DNA of 64,000 nucleotides from Bacteroidales bacterium (GTDB lineage Bacteria > Bacteroidota > Bacteroidia > Bacteroidales > P3). The translations under genes and the position numbers were made by a program. A model generated the notes under the pieces. It was not told the DNA's origin. It worked only from the letters and a program-made list of their open reading frames with translations, and did not search any database. Within the stretch, counting starts at the first letter, position 1, and every line of letters starts with the position of its first letter. The stretch covers positions 1-64,000 of the forward strand of contig JAFZPH010000001.1 of NCBI GenBank assembly GCA_017550405.1. The letters run 5' to 3'. Of this stretch, positions 24,958 through 35,230 are shown piece after piece.

Positions 24958-27762
24958 TCACAGTTTGCAAATTTCAGAAAAGGGACAATACTGACACAGC
25001 CTACAGCCAGGATTGGGAAGGAAGGGGACTGAGGGATCGAGGAGTTCGGAAACAATCTGCTTCAGCATTTCTTCGAAGTTCGCAAGATGGCCTGGCGTAA
25101 TTACGTCGGATCCCTCCCACGAGGCAGTAAGCAGCTGAGAATGGAGATGCCGCAGAGGAAAAATCCCCGACACATGAGGTTGACCGCCTTGACAGGTGTG
25201 GTAGTAAAGCCATTCGTAGGTCATTAGCTGAAACCATTTGTCGGAGACTTTGGACCAGTCCGGCTCGGCATCGGCAACATGGAGTTCGCGTTCCTCGACT
25301 TTGCCAGATTTATAATCTATCACTCTCACCACACCGCCGGTCAAGTCAATGCGGTCGGCGATACCTGCAATGGCGACAACAGATGTGGATTCTCCTACCC
25401 TCACTGGGATTTCATGCCTCAACGGTTGCTCCAAACCCAAAATCTCTATGTTGCCAACTGAACGGAGGTATTCTATCTCCGACTTGAGGAACCCTGTCAC
25501 CTGCATACGCGCCACGGACTTAAGGAAGTGGTTCCTGCCAGAATGAATGCGCCCGTGATGGAACTGGCTGGAGAGTGCCTGGTCAATAATCGAGTCTATC
25601 TCATTCAAAGCCTGCTGAAGGGTTTCTACCTTTATGTGACGGTCTGTGTCAAGAGAATAAATATGTTCCAATACTGCATGAATGCAACTGCCCACCTCGT
25701 TTTGTTCAAGGTCTGCATTCACTTGCTCCATCTCCTCGACCTGTAGGATGTTCTCATAATAGAACTTCAACGGACATACCCTGTACTTATTCAGCAACGA
25801 GGGTGAAAGACCACGCTGTGTCAGTACCTTAATCCGTTCGAGTACAGCATTACTTTTTTCGGCATGCAGAGATCCTGATTCGGAAGGTGATGCATTGGAG
25901 GCCGCGACGGCACTTTCGCTAAAGGTAATATTGGCAGGATATCTGGGCGCAAGTTCCCTCTTCACCTGCTGGATAAAGCGGCTGGGTTCCCCCTTGCCCA
26001 TCATGTCCGACTCAGTACTATAAAGGATATGAATATTCTCCGCCCGCTGTAGCAGACGGTAGAAGTTATATGCATAGACAGCATCTTTCTCATGGAAAGT
26101 TGGCAAGCCAAAGGCGACCTTCAGATTATATGGAATCAATGAGTTGAAATCTCTTGCCGCAGGCAAAGTCCCTTCGTTTGCCGAAAGGATGACAAGATTT
26201 TTGAAGTCAAGGTTTCGCGTTTCGAGCACGCCCAAAAGCTGGAGGCCACCTAGGGGTTGACCATAGAAAGCGATTGAGCGCTTACGGGCAATACGAATGT
26301 AGACTTTTTGTAGCACACCCAAGGTCTCTATAAATTGGTACCGCTCCTGTATTTGCAGGAGCTGATCAACGACCTCCGAGACAACAGCGATGGCTTCTTT
26401 TTCTTTCAGATTTGAAGTCACAAACTCAGATGAATATAGCATTTGCATCAACTGCTGAAGATGCGACAGGAAGGCACTTGGCGTAGGGGTGGCTGTTTCA
26501 AAAAGGAAGGCGACAGGCTTCAATTCGACCTGAATGCCCCGGAATAGTTCGGACAATGTAGAAAAGTCGGCATAGACAACATGCTCTTCATACAAAAGAC
26601 GGTTGAGTTTCGAATGCAACCCGCATAGTCCAAGAAGTTTAACCATAAGACCGTCGGAAAGGACCTCTAGAATATCTTGGTGGTAGAACAAATCTCCACG
26701 ATGACGGATATAAAGGGAGAAGAGTTTCAAGACAAGCGCGTGGACACCAGTGTCAGTTACAGGAAGGCCCATTGTGACATTCACGGTTCTCACTTCGTCG
26801 GGGAGGGCGTTCAGCATGGGCAAGAGGAGGGTTTCGTCTCCCAAAACGATGGCTGTGTCATCAAGACCTGCCCCTTGAGTGCTGCGTGCTATCTTTTGGA
26901 GAATACTGCCAGCATATTTACATTGCAAGACATTCTCTGGACAGCTGACTATGTCAATGAACTTGTTGCCCGACGAGAAGTGATTACCAAATCCCCCTAA
27001 GCCTGGGAAATTGACCCTGTGCTTACGCAAGAAGTAGCCAGCTTCCTGCCGTTCATCTTCAACATAATATGGGTCCCCATCGGTACAAAGAGTCCCAATT
27101 CCAGCCGCCACACATTTCCGGATAATCATCTCCTCGCTGGTTGAGAGTGCATTGAAACCAACGAAATAAAAGAAATGGTTTCCGAACCGAGGGAGTATCT
27201 CTTCTAGATGCTCTGCTACATACCGATATGCCATGCCGGTATAAGCCATATGTCGAGACAACAAGCAATCCCGAAGTGATGAGTATAGTCGGTACAACGA
27301 CTTATAGAAATGAAGGTAGCGTTTCTGAAAAGCAGACAATTGCCCCGTCTCGATATTCCACTCGCCTATCGCTTTCAAATCATGAAGATTAGAGAACAGT
27401 CCTGAAGCATCCACACAATACAAATCCACCTCCGAGAAATCGGCAAGCATCATATCACCAAGCGACATAAATTCTTCAAAACTACGGTATCCAACATCCT
27501 CATCGCACTGTTGGCAATAAATATCATACAACTCGAATAGGAGCAGCTCTTTTGGCACAATTTCCATCTCCGCCCATTCGTTTATCAGTGTGTCCATGCC
27601 AACAATTCGGGGCAGAAAGAATGGACTTGTCTGTTCATTCACAAGCCTGTGGCGCATAAATATACCAGATCTCCGGTTGTTGAAAACCACAGTGACCTTG
27701 TCCAAATTGTCAGGATGCTCGGAACGTATCCTATCGGCTATTTCTGCGAGAAATGGAACCAT
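24958..27762 (-). CDS. AddB-like PD-(D/E)xK exonuclease/helicase subunit
   Basis: 934 residues from MVPFLAEIADRI at 27762. The N-terminal ~650 residues are a diverged, probably inactive UvrD-like helicase region. A C-terminal RecB-type nuclease follows, with EVGSCIHAVLEHIY, ADRIDLTGGVVRVIDYKSGK (catalytic Asp and Lys) and a closing CRLCQYCPFSEIC. Together with Cys in YRVCPLKFYYENI this could bind an iron-sulfur cluster, as in AddB. AddAB processes double-strand breaks for repair. The AddA partner is not in the window. The start lies inside the end of the upstream nucleotidyltransferase gene (25-base overlap). Confidence 0.85.
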   Translation of the reverse strand: MVPFLAEIADRIRSEHPDNLDKVTVVFNNRRSGIFMRHRLVNEQTSPFFLPRIVGMDTLINEWAEMEIVPKELLLFELYDIYCQQCDEDVGYRSFEEFMSLGDMMLADFSEVDLYCVDASGLFSNLHDLKAIGEWNIETGQLSAFQKRYLHFYKSLYRLYSSLRDCLLSRHMAYTGMAYRYVAEHLEEILPRFGNHFFYFVGFNALSTSEEMIIRKCVAAGIGTLCTDGDPYYVEDERQEAGYFLRKHRVNFPGLGGFGNHFSSGNKFIDIVSCPENVLQCKYAGSILQKIARSTQGAGLDDTAIVLGDETLLLPMLNALPDEVRTVNVTMGLPVTDTGVHALVLKLFSLYIRHRGDLFYHQDILEVLSDGLMVKLLGLCGLHSKLNRLLYEEHVVYADFSTLSELFRGIQVELKPVAFLFETATPTPSAFLSHLQQLMQMLYSSEFVTSNLKEKEAIAVVSEVVDQLLQIQERYQFIETLGVLQKVYIRIARKRSIAFYGQPLGGLQLLGVLETRNLDFKNLVILSANEGTLPAARDFNSLIPYNLKVAFGLPTFHEKDAVYAYNFYRLLQRAENIHILYSTESDMMGKGEPSRFIQQVKRELAPRYPANITFSESAVAASNASPSESGSLHAEKSNAVLERIKVLTQRGLSPSLLNKYRVCPLKFYYENILQVEEMEQVNADLEQNEVGSCIHAVLEHIYSLDTDRHIKVETLQQALNEIDSIIDQALSSQFHHGRIHSGRNHFLKSVARMQVTGFLKSEIEYLRSVGNIEILGLEQPLRHEIPVRVGESTSVVAIAGIADRIDLTGGVVRVIDYKSGKVEERELHVADAEPDWSKVSDKWFQLMTYEWLYYHTCQGGQPHVSGIFPLRHLHSQLLTASWEGSDVITPGHLANFEEMLKQIVSELLDPSVPFLPNPGCRLCQYCPFSEICKL

Positions 27763-28469
27763 GACTGTGCTCTGATTAATGACTGAGGTGTCCCAACGTC
27801 CATCCAATCTGAAGGACTGTGAAGGAAATAACTGATTCTATGCTCTTTGGCAATATCAAGATAAGCGGGAACAATAGGATATGGATTTTCACACTGTGGA
27901 AGCATATCCAGAACACCAGGGTCAAGTAATGCGACTCCACTGAACGCAAGTGCCTTATACCCTTCAACTGGTTCATCCACCCACTTGGTCTCCCCCGTCG
28001 ACCGGTTCATCCACCCAGTAAGCAATCCATTGTCGGAGAACAAAAGATAACGCGAGGTGTCTCTTACCGCTACCGCAAGCGTGACAAAATTTCCATTCTG
28101 CTGATGCGACACAACCAAGTCACGAAAGTTGATGCGCGACAATATGTCCACGTTGTGTATAAGGATGGGTTCGTCTCTTTTAAACAAAGGTGCAGCCTTC
28201 TTCAAACCGCCACCAGTATCAAGCAGTTTATCTTTCTCACTGGATACTAACACCTCCACGCCCCAATTATTGCTCTGCAGATAGCCGACTACCATGTCTG
28301 CAAAATGATGTACATTGACGACTATCCTTGTCACCCCTTGCCGAACCAGATTGTCTATAGCAATCTTTAGCAAAGGTACACCTCCAACTTCAACTAGAGC
28401 TTTGGGACGTTGTTCGGTAAGGGGCAAGAGACGGGTTCCCAACCCTGCCGCGGGAATAAATGCTTGCAT
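27738..28469 (-). CDS. Sugar-1-phosphate nucleotidyltransferase (MurU/GMP-like)
   Basis: A 243-residue NTP-transferase. The nucleotide-binding start is FIPAAGLGTRLLPLTEQRPK ALVEVGG (split here), followed by GGGLKKA and the metal-binding IHNVDIL. It ends with DWMDVGTP. The short length without an acyltransferase tail suits enzymes that activate mannose-1-phosphate or N-acetylmuramate-1-phosphate. Which sugar it uses cannot be read here. It heads an operon with the AddB-like gene and has its own -7 box. Confidence 0.82.
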   Translation of the reverse strand: MQAFIPAAGLGTRLLPLTEQRPKALVEVGGVPLLKIAIDNLVRQGVTRIVVNVHHFADMVVGYLQSNNWGVEVLVSSEKDKLLDTGGGLKKAAPLFKRDEPILIHNVDILSRINFRDLVVSHQQNGNFVTLAVAVRDTSRYLLFSDNGLLTGWMNRSTGETKWVDEPVEGYKALAFSGVALLDPGVLDMLPQCENPYPIVPAYLDIAKEHRISYFLHSPSDWMDVGTPQSLIRAQSWFHFSQK

Positions 28470-28488
28470 ATTACTTCAAAGTTTGAAT

Positions 28489-28498
28489 TGCAAAGATA
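28489..28498 (-). promoter_or_regulatory. -7 box for the nucleotidyltransferase-AddB operon
   Basis: The minus strand reads TATCTTTGCA about 20 bases before the start codon. Confidence 0.7.
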
Positions 28499-28813
28499 CA
28501 ACTATTTTTTGTTTCCTTGAAAAAAAGCCACAGCTCTGAACAGTTTTGTTTTGCCATAGCGCCTGGTCTATATTACGATTGAGTAGCCCTCAAGAACACA
28601 ATCCACTCAAACCTTCGTCTCACCAAGTTCAATCATTCTTAACAAATACATCATTGTTGAGTCTGTATTAATCGAAAACACTTCGGTCGGGAAATGGTTC
28701 TAGCCTTTCCGGCCACGTCATCATCTTCTTTTGATAGATAATTTTGTCTTGCCCCATTCCCTGTTTTTAATCACTTTTTTTTAAAAAAAAGTAGTTAGAC
28801 ACAAAAAAAAACG

Positions 28814-28821
28814 TATCTTTG
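28814..28821 (+). promoter_or_regulatory. -7 box for the polysaccharide/surface protein cluster
   Basis: TATCTTTG followed by CA, 83 bases before the first gene of the cluster. It is the only clear promoter before the nine closely spaced genes up to 41807. Confidence 0.7.
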
Positions 28822-28903
28822 CAAAACAAGTGAGAAATCTGTTTTGCAAAAACAGGTTTTTAAAATATTGATATTGAGAAGAAAGAAATAAATAGTACAT
28901 TAT

Positions 28904-29719
28904 ATGAAAATAATAAAATTATTATTAGGAGCAGTATTGTTCTCATGGTTATTCGTCTCCTGCGGCCCGTCAGCTGAGATAGCCTATATCCATGATGCAA
29001 AACGCGATTCAGCTTTTGCCTTGAAAGGCCAGTTTTCGGGAGGTATTCAGGCAAATGACCTTTTGGGCATCTATGTCGAAAGCGAAACTCCCGAGTCAAC
29101 AATCCAGTTCAACCAAGAGACAAACAAGATTATCATCTCACAAGGACATGTGATGAATCCTGGTAGTTCTGGCGTCTCCGGCTATCTTGTAAACCATGAC
29201 GGCGACATCATTTTCCCATTCTTGGGGAAACTCCATGTAGTCGGGCTGACTCACAACGAATTGGCTGCACTCATCGAGAGCAAACTTATCAGCGAGGGGC
29301 ATATAACAGATCCCATTGTCACTGTTAAACTGATGAATTTCAAAGTTTGTGTGTTAGGGGATGTAGTTCGTCCAGGACAATTAGTCGTTTCGGGTGAACG
29401 CTTGACAATCTTCGAGGCACTGAGTATGGTGGGGGATCTCACCATTTACGGACAGCGCCATAACGTAACCATTATCCGTGAAGAAAACGGTCTTCGCACC
29501 ATTGGCGAGATTGACCTCTCTTCACAAACAGTCTTCGATTCCCCCTATTACTATCTGCACCAGAACGATGTAATCTACGTTGAGCCCAATATGCGCAAGA
29601 AAAGAAATGCCGACAGAGATCCTATGATTATGACATACATCTCTAGTGGAATATCCATCCTATCTGTCCTTACATCAGCATTCTACTATTACATCCTTTC
29701 ACAACGTTATCTGAAATAA
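28904..29719 (+). CDS. Polysaccharide export outer-membrane lipoprotein (Wza family)
   Basis: 271 residues. A lipobox (LFVSCGPS, Cys20) is followed by the poly_export domain (GIQANDLLGIYVESE, then GYLVNHDGDIIFPFLGKLHVVGLT) and a SLBB domain (VCVLGDVVRPGQLVVSGERLTI split at this point, then EALSMVGDLT). A hydrophobic segment (~245-262) precedes the C terminus, which suits a short Bacteroidota Wza. It forms the export channel for capsule or exopolysaccharide and works with the kinase encoded 49 bases downstream. Confidence 0.92.
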   Translation: MKIIKLLLGAVLFSWLFVSCGPSAEIAYIHDAKRDSAFALKGQFSGGIQANDLLGIYVESETPESTIQFNQETNKIIISQGHVMNPGSSGVSGYLVNHDGDIIFPFLGKLHVVGLTHNELAALIESKLISEGHITDPIVTVKLMNFKVCVLGDVVRPGQLVVSGERLTIFEALSMVGDLTIYGQRHNVTIIREENGLRTIGEIDLSSQTVFDSPYYYLHQNDVIYVEPNMRKKRNADRDPMIMTYISSGISILSVLTSAFYYYILSQRYLK

Positions 29720-29768
29720 ACCGATTGCCTATTACATTATCATGTAACAAAATCAAAATACAATAATC

Positions 29769-32243
29769 ATGGAGAATCTGCAGCAAACACAAATTGCACC
29801 TAATCCACAAACGAACAGCCAACAGGATTCGGAAAGCACTATCTCTATAAGAGATATAGTATTTATTGCAATTAACAACTGGTACTGGTTTGCCTTATCG
29901 ATATTCATCTGTTTGGTAATTGCCGGTGTCATCTTCAAAACCAAGCCTAAAGAATTTGAATATAGGTCAACCATCATGTTGCGCGAACAGGCAGAAAAGA
30001 GGAATGGTTATAGAAATATGGATGCCATCCTCAGCAATGCTGGCGAGGACTTCGGTTCACATTCTTTAGATAACGAAATATATATCATAAAGTCTTCCCC
30101 ATTAGCACAGAATGTTGTCACTCGTTTGAATCTGAACAACATGTGTGACAGGAAAGGACTCTTTACCAAGATTTCGTATTATAAAGACCGTCCGCTTGAA
30201 ATGAAGGCTTACACTCATAATACCGACCTCACCGAAGCAAGTATATTGGTGGAAGTGACACCTATTGACATGAGCCGGTATAATTATGTTATTAAAAGTG
30301 TAACTGGGGGAGCTGCTAAGAAGAAGGGAACCGCATATTATACCGATCCTGTATCTGCAAATAAGTATGTATCCTTTTCTATCGACAAAACACTATATTT
30401 CTCCAATAAGGACTACAAAGTAACCTATGTTTTGGAGATATGTCCGGCACGATCCATGGCATATAAATTGGTACGTCATTTATCAGTAAGTAAAATTAAT
30501 AAGAATGCCTCCATTTTGGCTTTGGTTTATAGTGACAACAACGAACAAAGGGCTAGAGAGGTCACTAATACCTGGGTCGATATATACAATGAAGACGGTA
30601 TCAATGACAAGACTTTAATCGCTGAAAAAACAGAGCAGTTTGTTTCCGAGCGTATTTCACTGATTTCTGGCGAACTTCAAGATGTCGATTCACAGGTTGA
30701 ACAGCTAAAAAAGAGTTCACGTCTTGCCGACCTGTCGAGTGCTTCCGGTATGTTACAACAAACTGGTACTCGTTATTCCGACGAAGTCATGGATTTGGAG
30801 ACAGAGTTGAATCTTATCAACTCCATCAAGTCTTACATGACAGACCCTGCCAATCGTGAGGAACTTCTCCCCGGCAATGTGGGCATTGCAAATGCTGGTG
30901 TACAGAGCATGATTAGCCAGTACAACTCGCAATTGCTTCAGTATAAAAAAATGATGAAAACTGCCGGTCCAAATAATCCACAGGTTAAGGAGACTATGCG
31001 ACTGATGGAGTCGAACAGAAATGCTATCTTGGCTGCCATCGACAACTTAATCAACACTGTAAACATTAAACTCCGCAGTGCACGTACCCAAGAGTCCCGC
31101 GTTCAAGGTCAGATTTACGCTATGCCGACCCAAACCAAGGCTGTCGAAGAGGTTTCACGTCAACAGAAAATTAAGGAGGAACTTTTCCTCTACCTGTTAA
31201 GCAAACGTGAGGAGAATGCCATGAATCTTGCCATCACAGTGGCCAACGCAAAGGTTGTTGAACCTGCCGTTCGTTCCAACTTAGGACCCCACCTGTCGAT
31301 GCATATCCTTGTGGGTCTGATTTGCGGTGTTGCAATTCCCGCCCTGGTCATGTTCTTCATCAGCTTCTTCAATATCAAATTGAGATCCAAGATGGATATT
31401 GAGAAAGCCATGACCATTCCAATCCTTGGCGAGATACCGCAGAAACCCGAAGGCCGTGCCAACGACGAAATTATTGTTACCGCCAATGGTACAGACGTTG
31501 TAACGGAAGCATTCCGAATACTACACTCAAATATCCCATTCTTCTTGAAGGATAACCAGAAAGTCATTCAGACCGTATCCACAATACCTGGTGAAGGTAA
31601 ATCGTTTGTTGCTTTGAACCTGGCGCTGTCTCTGGCTTATCTCGGCAAAAAGACTATCCTTGTTGACTGCGACCTCCGTAAACGCAGCCTTTCCAAGACA
31701 ATTGACCGTCACAACCGCATTGGCTTAATACATTATATGCTGGGTAAAGAGGATGATTTTACAAAGATTATCATGCATAGTGAAACCTCACCCTGCCTTG
31801 ACTATATTGTATGTGAAAAGACTCCGCCCAATGCCACTCAGCTGCTTCTCGACAACAAGATGGAGAACCTCGTAGCCTACTTGAGAAACAATTATGACTA
31901 CATCATCCTTGACTCCACTCCTGCACAGATTGTTGCCGACGCATCCATCATCAACCATTGCGCAGATCTCACCACATATATTATGCGTGTCGGCTACCTG
32001 AACAAGAGTTCGTTCCCGTTCATCCAGGAACTGAATGACAAGAACAAATTCAAGAACATGGCCATCATCATGACCGACGTTCCCATTATCAAGCGTCGTT
32101 ATGGCGGCTATGGTTATGGCTACGGCTATGGTTACGGCTACGGCTATGGTTACGGCTATGGCTATGGTTACGGCTATGGCTATGGTTACGGCTACGGCTA
32201 TGGCGAAGGTGAGAGTGGCGACAAAAAGAAAAAGGACTCTTAA
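29769..32243 (+). CDS. Wzc-type polysaccharide tyrosine autokinase
   Basis: 824 residues. A Wzz-like chain-length domain has membrane helices at ~38-58 and ~512-535, with a coiled coil between (~290-490). A cytoplasmic BY-kinase domain follows: Walker A IPGEGKS (~606-612), Walker A' ILVDCDLRKRS (~630-640) and Walker B IILDSTP (~711-717). The C terminus is sixteen Gly-Tyr pairs before GEGESGDKKKKDS. In this family the C-terminal tyrosine cluster is autophosphorylated and controls assembly and export. Here it is a simple repeat that could change length by slippage. Confidence 0.93.
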   Translation: MENLQQTQIAPNPQTNSQQDSESTISIRDIVFIAINNWYWFALSIFICLVIAGVIFKTKPKEFEYRSTIMLREQAEKRNGYRNMDAILSNAGEDFGSHSLDNEIYIIKSSPLAQNVVTRLNLNNMCDRKGLFTKISYYKDRPLEMKAYTHNTDLTEASILVEVTPIDMSRYNYVIKSVTGGAAKKKGTAYYTDPVSANKYVSFSIDKTLYFSNKDYKVTYVLEICPARSMAYKLVRHLSVSKINKNASILALVYSDNNEQRAREVTNTWVDIYNEDGINDKTLIAEKTEQFVSERISLISGELQDVDSQVEQLKKSSRLADLSSASGMLQQTGTRYSDEVMDLETELNLINSIKSYMTDPANREELLPGNVGIANAGVQSMISQYNSQLLQYKKMMKTAGPNNPQVKETMRLMESNRNAILAAIDNLINTVNIKLRSARTQESRVQGQIYAMPTQTKAVEEVSRQQKIKEELFLYLLSKREENAMNLAITVANAKVVEPAVRSNLGPHLSMHILVGLICGVAIPALVMFFISFFNIKLRSKMDIEKAMTIPILGEIPQKPEGRANDEIIVTANGTDVVTEAFRILHSNIPFFLKDNQKVIQTVSTIPGEGKSFVALNLALSLAYLGKKTILVDCDLRKRSLSKTIDRHNRIGLIHYMLGKEDDFTKIIMHSETSPCLDYIVCEKTPPNATQLLLDNKMENLVAYLRNNYDYIILDSTPAQIVADASIINHCADLTTYIMRVGYLNKSSFPFIQELNDKNKFKNMAIIMTDVPIIKRRYGGYGYGYGYGYGYGYGYGYGYGYGYGYGYGYGYGEGESGDKKKKDS
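32106..32201 (+). repeat. Gly-Tyr coding tandem repeat (hexamer/12-mer)
   Basis: 96 bases made of GGC/GGT and TAT/TAC codons in strict alternation, mostly as the 12-mer GGCTATGGTTAC. It encodes sixteen Gly-Tyr pairs at the end of the Wzc-type kinase. Loss or gain of any six-base unit keeps the frame. Confidence 0.92.
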
Positions 32244-32275
32244 CCAAAGATGTTTCATATAAATAACGAGATTAT

Positions 32276-33151
32276 ATGAAGGGAATAGTTTTAGCAGGCG
32301 GGTCTGGTACCCGCCTGTATCCCATTACTAAGGGAGTAAGCAAACAGCTTCTCCCCATCTACGACAAACCGATGGTCTACTACCCCATCTCTGCTCTTAT
32401 GCTTGCCGGAATCCGTGATATCCTAATCATTTCCACTCCATACGACCTGCCTGGTTTTCAAAGGCTTTTAGGTGACGGCTCGGATTATGGCGTACATTTC
32501 AGCTATGCCGAGCAACCCTCCCCCGATGGATTAGCACAGGCATTTCTGATTGGCGAAGAGTTCATCGGCAACGACTCTGTTTGTCTGGTACTGGGCGATA
32601 ATATCTTTCAAGGCAACGGTTTTGGCAAACTACTGCGCGACGCTGTGGCTGCCGCCGAACAGGACAATAAAGCCACGGTATTCGGATACTGGGTAGCCGA
32701 CCCGGAACGATACGGAGTTGCAGAATTTGACAGCAACGGCAATGTCCTTTCCATCGAGGAGAAACCTAAACAGCCAAAATCCAATTATGCTGTGGTAGGA
32801 CTCTATTTTTACCCTAACAAGGTTGTGTCCGTAGCAAAGGGCATCAAACCATCTGCCAGAGGAGAATTAGAGATAACCTCTGTCAACCAGCAGTTCCTGA
32901 ATGACGGGCAACTCAAAGTACAATTACTCGGTCGCGGATTTGCATGGCTTGATACCGGTACACACGATTCCTTGGCCGAAGCCTCCACCTTTATCGAAGT
33001 GATAGAAAAACGTCAGGGTCTGAAAGTGGCTTGTCTCGAAAGCATCGCTTATGAGAAAGGATGGATTACAGCCGACGATCTTCGCCGAATAGCTATGCCC
33101 ATGAGCAAGAACCAATACGGGCAATACCTACTGAACCTCATAAAAGAGTGA
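32276..33151 (+). CDS. rfbA: Glucose-1-phosphate thymidylyltransferase
   Basis: 291 residues, full length. The signature [18 protein letters not shown] is followed by [29 protein letters not shown] and [12 protein letters not shown]. It joins dTTP and glucose-1-phosphate to give dTDP-glucose, the first step to dTDP-rhamnose. It follows the kinase gene by 32 bases and precedes rfbC by 12. The dehydratase gene rfbB is absent from the window. Confidence 0.97.
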   Translation: MKGIVLAGGSGTRLYPITKGVSKQLLPIYDKPMVYYPISALMLAGIRDILIISTPYDLPGFQRLLGDGSDYGVHFSYAEQPSPDGLAQAFLIGEEFIGNDSVCLVLGDNIFQGNGFGKLLRDAVAAAEQDNKATVFGYWVADPERYGVAEFDSNGNVLSIEEKPKQPKSNYAVVGLYFYPNKVVSVAKGIKPSARGELEITSVNQQFLNDGQLKVQLLGRGFAWLDTGTHDSLAEASTFIEVIEKRQGLKVACLESIAYEKGWITADDLRRIAMPMSKNQYGQYLLNLIKE

Positions 33152-33163
33152 CCTCATTCAATA

Positions 33164-33718
33164 ATGGAAATCATCAGAACAAATATTGACGGTGTTTTTA
33201 TCATCCAACCACGTGTTTTCGGCGACGCGAGGGGATATTTCTTCGAGAGTTTCAATGCTCGCGACTTTGCCGAACAAACGGGTCTGAATATCCGTTTTGT
33301 CCAAGACAACGAATCGTTGTCACATTATGGTGTCCTTCGTGGCTTACATTTTCAGTGCCCCCCCTACGCACAAAGCAAATTGGTACGTGTAGTAAAAGGG
33401 AAGGTACGCGATGTAGCCGTTGATATCCGAAAAGGTTCTCCTACTTACGGCCAACATGTTTCCGTAGAGCTGTCGCAAGAAAATCATCTCCAGTTCTTCA
33501 TGGGGAAGGGCTTCGCTCATGGATTCTCCGTTCTCAGTGAAGAGGCCATCTTCCAATACAAGTGTGACGAATTCTACACTCCACAGAGTGAGGGTGCTAT
33601 CGCATGGGATGACCCTGATCTTAATATCGATTGGGGCATACCCACTGAGAAGATACTTCTGTCCGAAAAGGACAAACACCATCCTTTCTTGAAAGATTAT
33701 ATAACTCCATTTGTCTGA
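33164..33718 (+). CDS. rfbC: dTDP-4-dehydrorhamnose 3,5-epimerase
   Basis: 184 residues with the RmlC cupin: VFGDARGYFFESFNARDF, FVQDNESLSHYGVLRGLHFQ (catalytic His in RGLHFQ), KGKVRDVAVDIRKGSPTYGQ and GFAHGFSVLSE. It epimerises the 4-keto sugar at C3 and C5. It sits between rfbA and rfbD. Confidence 0.96.
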   Translation: MEIIRTNIDGVFIIQPRVFGDARGYFFESFNARDFAEQTGLNIRFVQDNESLSHYGVLRGLHFQCPPYAQSKLVRVVKGKVRDVAVDIRKGSPTYGQHVSVELSQENHLQFFMGKGFAHGFSVLSEEAIFQYKCDEFYTPQSEGAIAWDDPDLNIDWGIPTEKILLSEKDKHHPFLKDYITPFV

Positions 33719-33728
33719 AAGCAATATC

Positions 33729-34610
33729 GTGAACATTCTTGTAACAGGTTCAAACGGGCAGTTAGGAAGCCATATACGTCGTTGTAGCAAACAATCTCGC
33801 CACAACTACTTTTATACTGATGTCGACGAGTTAGATATTACCCGATATGCTGACGTACACCAGTTTGTTCAAGACCACCGGATAGACTGCATCATCAATT
33901 GTGCCGCCTATGTCAACGTGGACCAAGCCGAGACCGATGAGGAAACAGCCGACATTCTGAACCATGCCGCCGTAGAAAACATGGCATCCATCATGACAAA
34001 AAATGGAGGTCTGCTAATCCATATATCAACCGATTACGTCTTTGGCGGAAACAAGAATAACACTCCATGCAACGAAGATGAACCTGCTAACCCTACGGGA
34101 GCATACGGCCGCACAAAATTGGCGGGAGAACAGAGCATCATCGCGTCAAAATGCAGGCACATCATCATCCGAACTTCATGGCTATACAGTGAAGTCGGGA
34201 AGAATTTCTGCAAAACAATGCTCAACCTCACTTCCTCCAAACCAAGCATCAACGTAGTGTTCGATCAAGTCGGAACACCCACCTATGCCGGTGATTTGGC
34301 CGAAGCCATCTGTACCATCGTCGAAAAAGGGTTGGACAAAGGCAATGAAGGGCTATACCACTATAGCAACGAAGGCGTATGCAGTTGGTACGACTTTGCC
34401 AAAGAGATTGCACGGCAAGCCCATCATACCAACTGCGATATTCGTCCGTGCCATAGCAGTGAATTCCCCAGTCCGGTGAAGCGCCCAAGTTATTCCGTTC
34501 TGGATAAGTCCAAATTCAAACAGACATTCAACCTGATAGTACCCTACTGGACTGACAGTCTATCAGTCTGCCTGTCAAGGTTAGGGACTCTTGAAACAGA
34601 TAATAAATAG
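33729..34610 (+). CDS. rfbD: dTDP-4-dehydrorhamnose reductase
   Basis: The chosen start is GTG at 33729, which gives the standard RmlD beginning NILVTGSNGQLGSHIR (Rossmann GxxGxxG). A TTG at 33711 would overlap rfbC. Other marks are INCAAYVNVDQAETD, ISTDYVFGG and the catalytic YGRTKLAGE (Tyr-x3-Lys). It reduces the 4-keto group to give dTDP-L-rhamnose. Confidence 0.95.
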   Translation: MNILVTGSNGQLGSHIRRCSKQSRHNYFYTDVDELDITRYADVHQFVQDHRIDCIINCAAYVNVDQAETDEETADILNHAAVENMASIMTKNGGLLIHISTDYVFGGNKNNTPCNEDEPANPTGAYGRTKLAGEQSIIASKCRHIIIRTSWLYSEVGKNFCKTMLNLTSSKPSINVVFDQVGTPTYAGDLAEAICTIVEKGLDKGNEGLYHYSNEGVCSWYDFAKEIARQAHHTNCDIRPCHSSEFPSPVKRPSYSVLDKSKFKQTFNLIVPYWTDSLSVCLSRLGTLETDNK

Positions 34611-34646
34611 TATTCCAATCAGAACCTAACAATAGCACAAACAATA

Positions 34647-35210
34647 ATGAGCGAGGCATTTATACACGAAAGTAGTTACGTCGATGACGACGTTATCATA
34701 GGCGAAGATACCAAGGTGTGGCATTTCTGCCATATCCAGAAAGGTGCACGTATCGGCACACACTGTTCAATGGGTCAGAACGTCAACATCGGCAACAATG
34801 TCCATATCGGCAATGGAGTACGCATACAGAACAACGTATCTGTCTACGAAGGTGTAACCATCGAGGATAATGTCTTCTGCGGACCAAGCTGCGTCTTCAC
34901 CAACGTTACAACACCTCGCGCCCACTTCCCTGTGCATGGCATCTACGACAAAACAACCGTCAAAGAGGGGGCGTCGCTCGGTGCCAACTGCACGATTGTC
35001 TGTGGCCACGATGTCGGTCGCAGTGCGCTGATTGCTGCCGGGGCAGTAGTCACACACGACGTACCCGACTATGCCCTTATGGCCGGCGTCCCTGCTCGAC
35101 GTATCGGCTGGGTTTGCGAATGTGGTCAACGTCTACCCAACTCACTCCAATGCTCCTGCGGAAGAAAATACCGTCTGGAATCTGAGAACCACCTTGTGAA
35201 AGAAAACTAA
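34647..35210 (+). CDS. wbpD: WbpD/WlbB-like sugar N-acetyltransferase
   Basis: 187 residues of left-handed beta-helix (hexapeptide repeats, ~5-145): [50 protein letters not shown] and [17 protein letters not shown]. It ends with [21 protein letters not shown] and a four-Cys tail. This closely follows WbpD/WlbB, which acetylate the 3-amino group of UDP-2-acetamido-3-amino-glucuronic acid. The product enters di-acetamido-uronic sugars of surface polysaccharides. Other Wbp enzymes are not here. Confidence 0.82.
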   Translation: MSEAFIHESSYVDDDVIIGEDTKVWHFCHIQKGARIGTHCSMGQNVNIGNNVHIGNGVRIQNNVSVYEGVTIEDNVFCGPSCVFTNVTTPRAHFPVHGIYDKTTVKEGASLGANCTIVCGHDVGRSALIAAGAVVTHDVPDYALMAGVPARRIGWVCECGQRLPNSLQCSCGRKYRLESENHLVKEN

Positions 35211-35230
35211 TCATTTATCCACTCCCACAG

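Larger units (their letters stand above)
28470..28903. other. Intergenic region with divergent promoters and a small leader hairpin
   Basis: No gene is visible in 434 bases. On the left is the promoter of the nucleotidyltransferase gene, on the right that of the polysaccharide cluster. A hairpin at 28839-28855 (CTGTTTT / AAAACAG, loop GCA) followed by GTTTTT lies in the cluster's leader and could act as an early terminator. No UpxY-type antiterminator gene is present. Confidence 0.6.
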
